DNA from: Macrosoma leucophasiata
Lineage: Eukaryota > Arthropoda > Insecta > Lepidoptera > Hedylidae
Direction of reading: 5' to 3'
Assembly (NCBI GenBank): GCA_036365455.1
Contig: JAWQUS010000001.1
Coordinates: 23,421,001 to 23,485,000, forward strand
Length of the DNA stretch: 64,000 bases
How positions within the stretch are numbered: the first letter of the stretch is position 1; the number at the start of each line of letters is the position of its first letter. The translations under genes were made by a program, and so were the position numbers. The notes beneath the pieces are model-generated. The model was given only the letters and a program-made list of their open reading frames with translations. It ran no database searches and was not told the origin of the DNA. This document shows, piece by piece, positions 62,285 through 64,000 of this stretch.

Positions 62285-64000
62285 AAGTTTATTAAATTAC
62301 CCAATCTGAAAACATCACATTTATATATATATTGGTTAAAGATAACGATTTCCTTTATATTATATTTCAGTTCACGTAGATGGTTGAATACTGCGGTCAA
62401 AATACATCTACAAAAAACCCAGAGATCAGAATGTGGATGCGAATGTTGTTTTTTATTTGAAACTTTTTACTTGTAAAATATGTCAATTAGTACATACCGA
62501 GTTGGCGTACATACCGAAATTGCGGGTGCGTATACGAAAGGTCCTAAATATTACTATACCCCCGGTACCACAGGTTGGAACAATAGGTATTAGATGAATT
62601 GTCACACATAGTATTATCATACTTCAAATTCAATAAACTAAACAGAGGTAATAACTTAAAAAATAAATAATAGGTTGTACATAAAAATAGGATTAGTTGG
62701 CATGGTTATTGTATGCGGAGGTTTTATGACATTTGTTTACAAAACAAAACTCTCTTGATTAATTTTAGGAGACTTGATAATTATCTCAGAATTTTAAGCT
62801 TCAAGAAGCAAAACAACTACAGCAATTACTAATTGGATAACCATTTGCCTCTCTAAAAACACAATAATATTTCATTCCGTTCACAAACTCATCACAAAAC
62901 ATTCGCCGACCATAAAGCGCAAATACAGTATTGCGTGAATAAATTACGTAATCTGCATCCTTATTTAAATCCTTATATAACAGAACTAGACTACAAAGGC
63001 TTTGCGCAAGTCTGTGATTTACATGAAATGATCATAAAAATTCGGATATAAGATCATCGGCAGTGGTCTGTGTCAATGGCACGGTTGGCGTACATACCGA
63101 AAGTCATGTAGATGGTGGGTTTGTGGCGCAAAGCATTAGTGAAAGCGTTTTACACTCCACGCGGAAGCGGTTCACACTCCATTCGCAATATTTTAAAATT
63201 TGTTATAATAATAAAAATATCACTCACCCCTTGAGACTGAAATAGAGGCTCAGGCTTCGTACCTGTGTCCTAACACCACTAAGCAAAGGAGTTATTTAAT
63301 ACATATGTGAAAATAATGCTGTCTCAAAATGATAGAAGTTAGTTGTGAAGTTAACTTGTATAACTTAGCTTAAGAGAGATAAATTTGTGTGTCAAATATA
63401 ACAGAACGAATATAAAAAATAAAAAACAAAAAAAACGTTTTGGCACTGTTGATTTTTGATATATTCCATGGTAGGTACATTTCTTATAAAAATGTATCAG
63501 TTTATACATATTATTATCTATGCACCGAGGTGTGAGACAGGGAGATGTCATAGCTCTGAAACTGATCACCGCTGCATTTGATGATGTCTGATGCAGTATT
63601 AATTAAAAATCCAATGAGTACTGCTTTTTTATTTTGCTACCATAGTAATCTCAAAAACACATAACCGCTTCATCCCATCACTCAGACCAAAAATAGGCTA
63701 AATACATATTATAATTCAAAGTGTCACAGTAAGTGAACTAGTTAGTGTGAACATGGTGTGGCAAGCCACACGGCATGGTGTTGCCATAGTTTTCGAAATC
63801 AGGAGGCAAGGTGCCATATGCAGGTGAGATTGGAAATATTTGGGAAAATAGTTTTTCGTATTACTATATTTAAGAGAAATGCATAGTTTGCTAAGGCTGT
63901 CTGTCTTATAATAAGTAGGTAAAGTGTTCATTATTGACATAATAATATTTTACAAGCAAAAAGTTGTTTAATATGAATTGATAATATGTATGCTTCAATG
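62285..64000. other. No gene recognised
   Basis: AT-rich, unassigned. A faint SINE-A trace is at 62383-62440 (AATACATCTACAAAAAACCC). GTTGGCGTACATACCGAAA occurs at about 62500 and 63084. Frames up to 74 codons have no domain. Confidence 0.4.

Overview
The window looks like a gene-poor, AT-rich stretch of an insect nuclear genome, most likely a moth or butterfly. That assignment is inference. It rests on terminal motifs and retrotransposon reading frames that I know from lepidopteran genomes, such as ends reading ACTAGCTGTGCCCGCGAC, RTE-type LINE C-termini and tRNA-headed SINEs. I see no convincing host protein-coding gene, no rRNA, no CRISPR array and no bacterial-type operon. Nearly every long reading frame lies inside a transposable element or is an antisense shadow of one.

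The dominant component is one short retroposon family, called SINE-A here. It is about 285 bp, starts ACTGGTGGTAGAG and ends in poly(A). It occurs roughly 35 times on both strands as full, truncated or nested copies. A second, tRNA-headed SINE (SINE-B) and a third (SINE-C) are interleaved with it. A tRNA-like repeat (family D) occurs mostly as head-to-head inverted dimers. Helitron-type elements ending in CTAG next to T are frequent, and one keeps a fragment of helicase motif VI (35.9 kb). Non-LTR retrotransposon remains include two broken copies of one CR1/Jockey-type LINE (29.3-31.3 kb minus, 53.2-55.7 kb plus), several RTE-type C-terminal fragments (18.3, 33.7, 40.2, 50.6, 53.0 and 61.1 kb) and an ORF1 (gag-like) fragment at 5.9 kb.

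Region by region: 0-6 kb is mostly unassigned, with a degraded reverse-transcriptase fragment and two hairpins. 6-9.3 kb has nested SINE-A copies, a small transposon with an 8-bp target duplication, and a 1.37-kb imperfect palindrome. 10-20.5 kb is a mosaic of SINE-A, SINE-B and tRNA-like repeats. 20.6-24.8 kb holds a duplicated 204-bp segment, a diverged tandem repeat and an inverted tRNA-like dimer. 25-28.4 kb has Helitrons, a LINE tail and a satellite that reverses orientation at its centre. 29.3-31.3 kb is the first LINE copy. 32.3-40.7 kb is a patchwork with a Penelope-like terminal-repeat element, a decayed tRNA-Leu, the Helitron helicase relic, a MITE and an RTE fragment. 41-53 kb has tandem Helitrons, a palindromic composite element and more SINEs. 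53.2-55.7 kb is the second LINE copy. 56-64 kb holds nested SINEs, a LINE tail and a dying RTE copy.

There is no cellular pathway to reconstruct here. The interest lies in the mobile-element biology: repeated inverted-dimer formation, short perfect hairpins, and a clear nesting order. I did not find a candidate for a new functional system such as a defence locus or gene cluster. Coordinates are hand-read and can be off by a few bases, more in diverged copies. No identity or copy number was computed by software.
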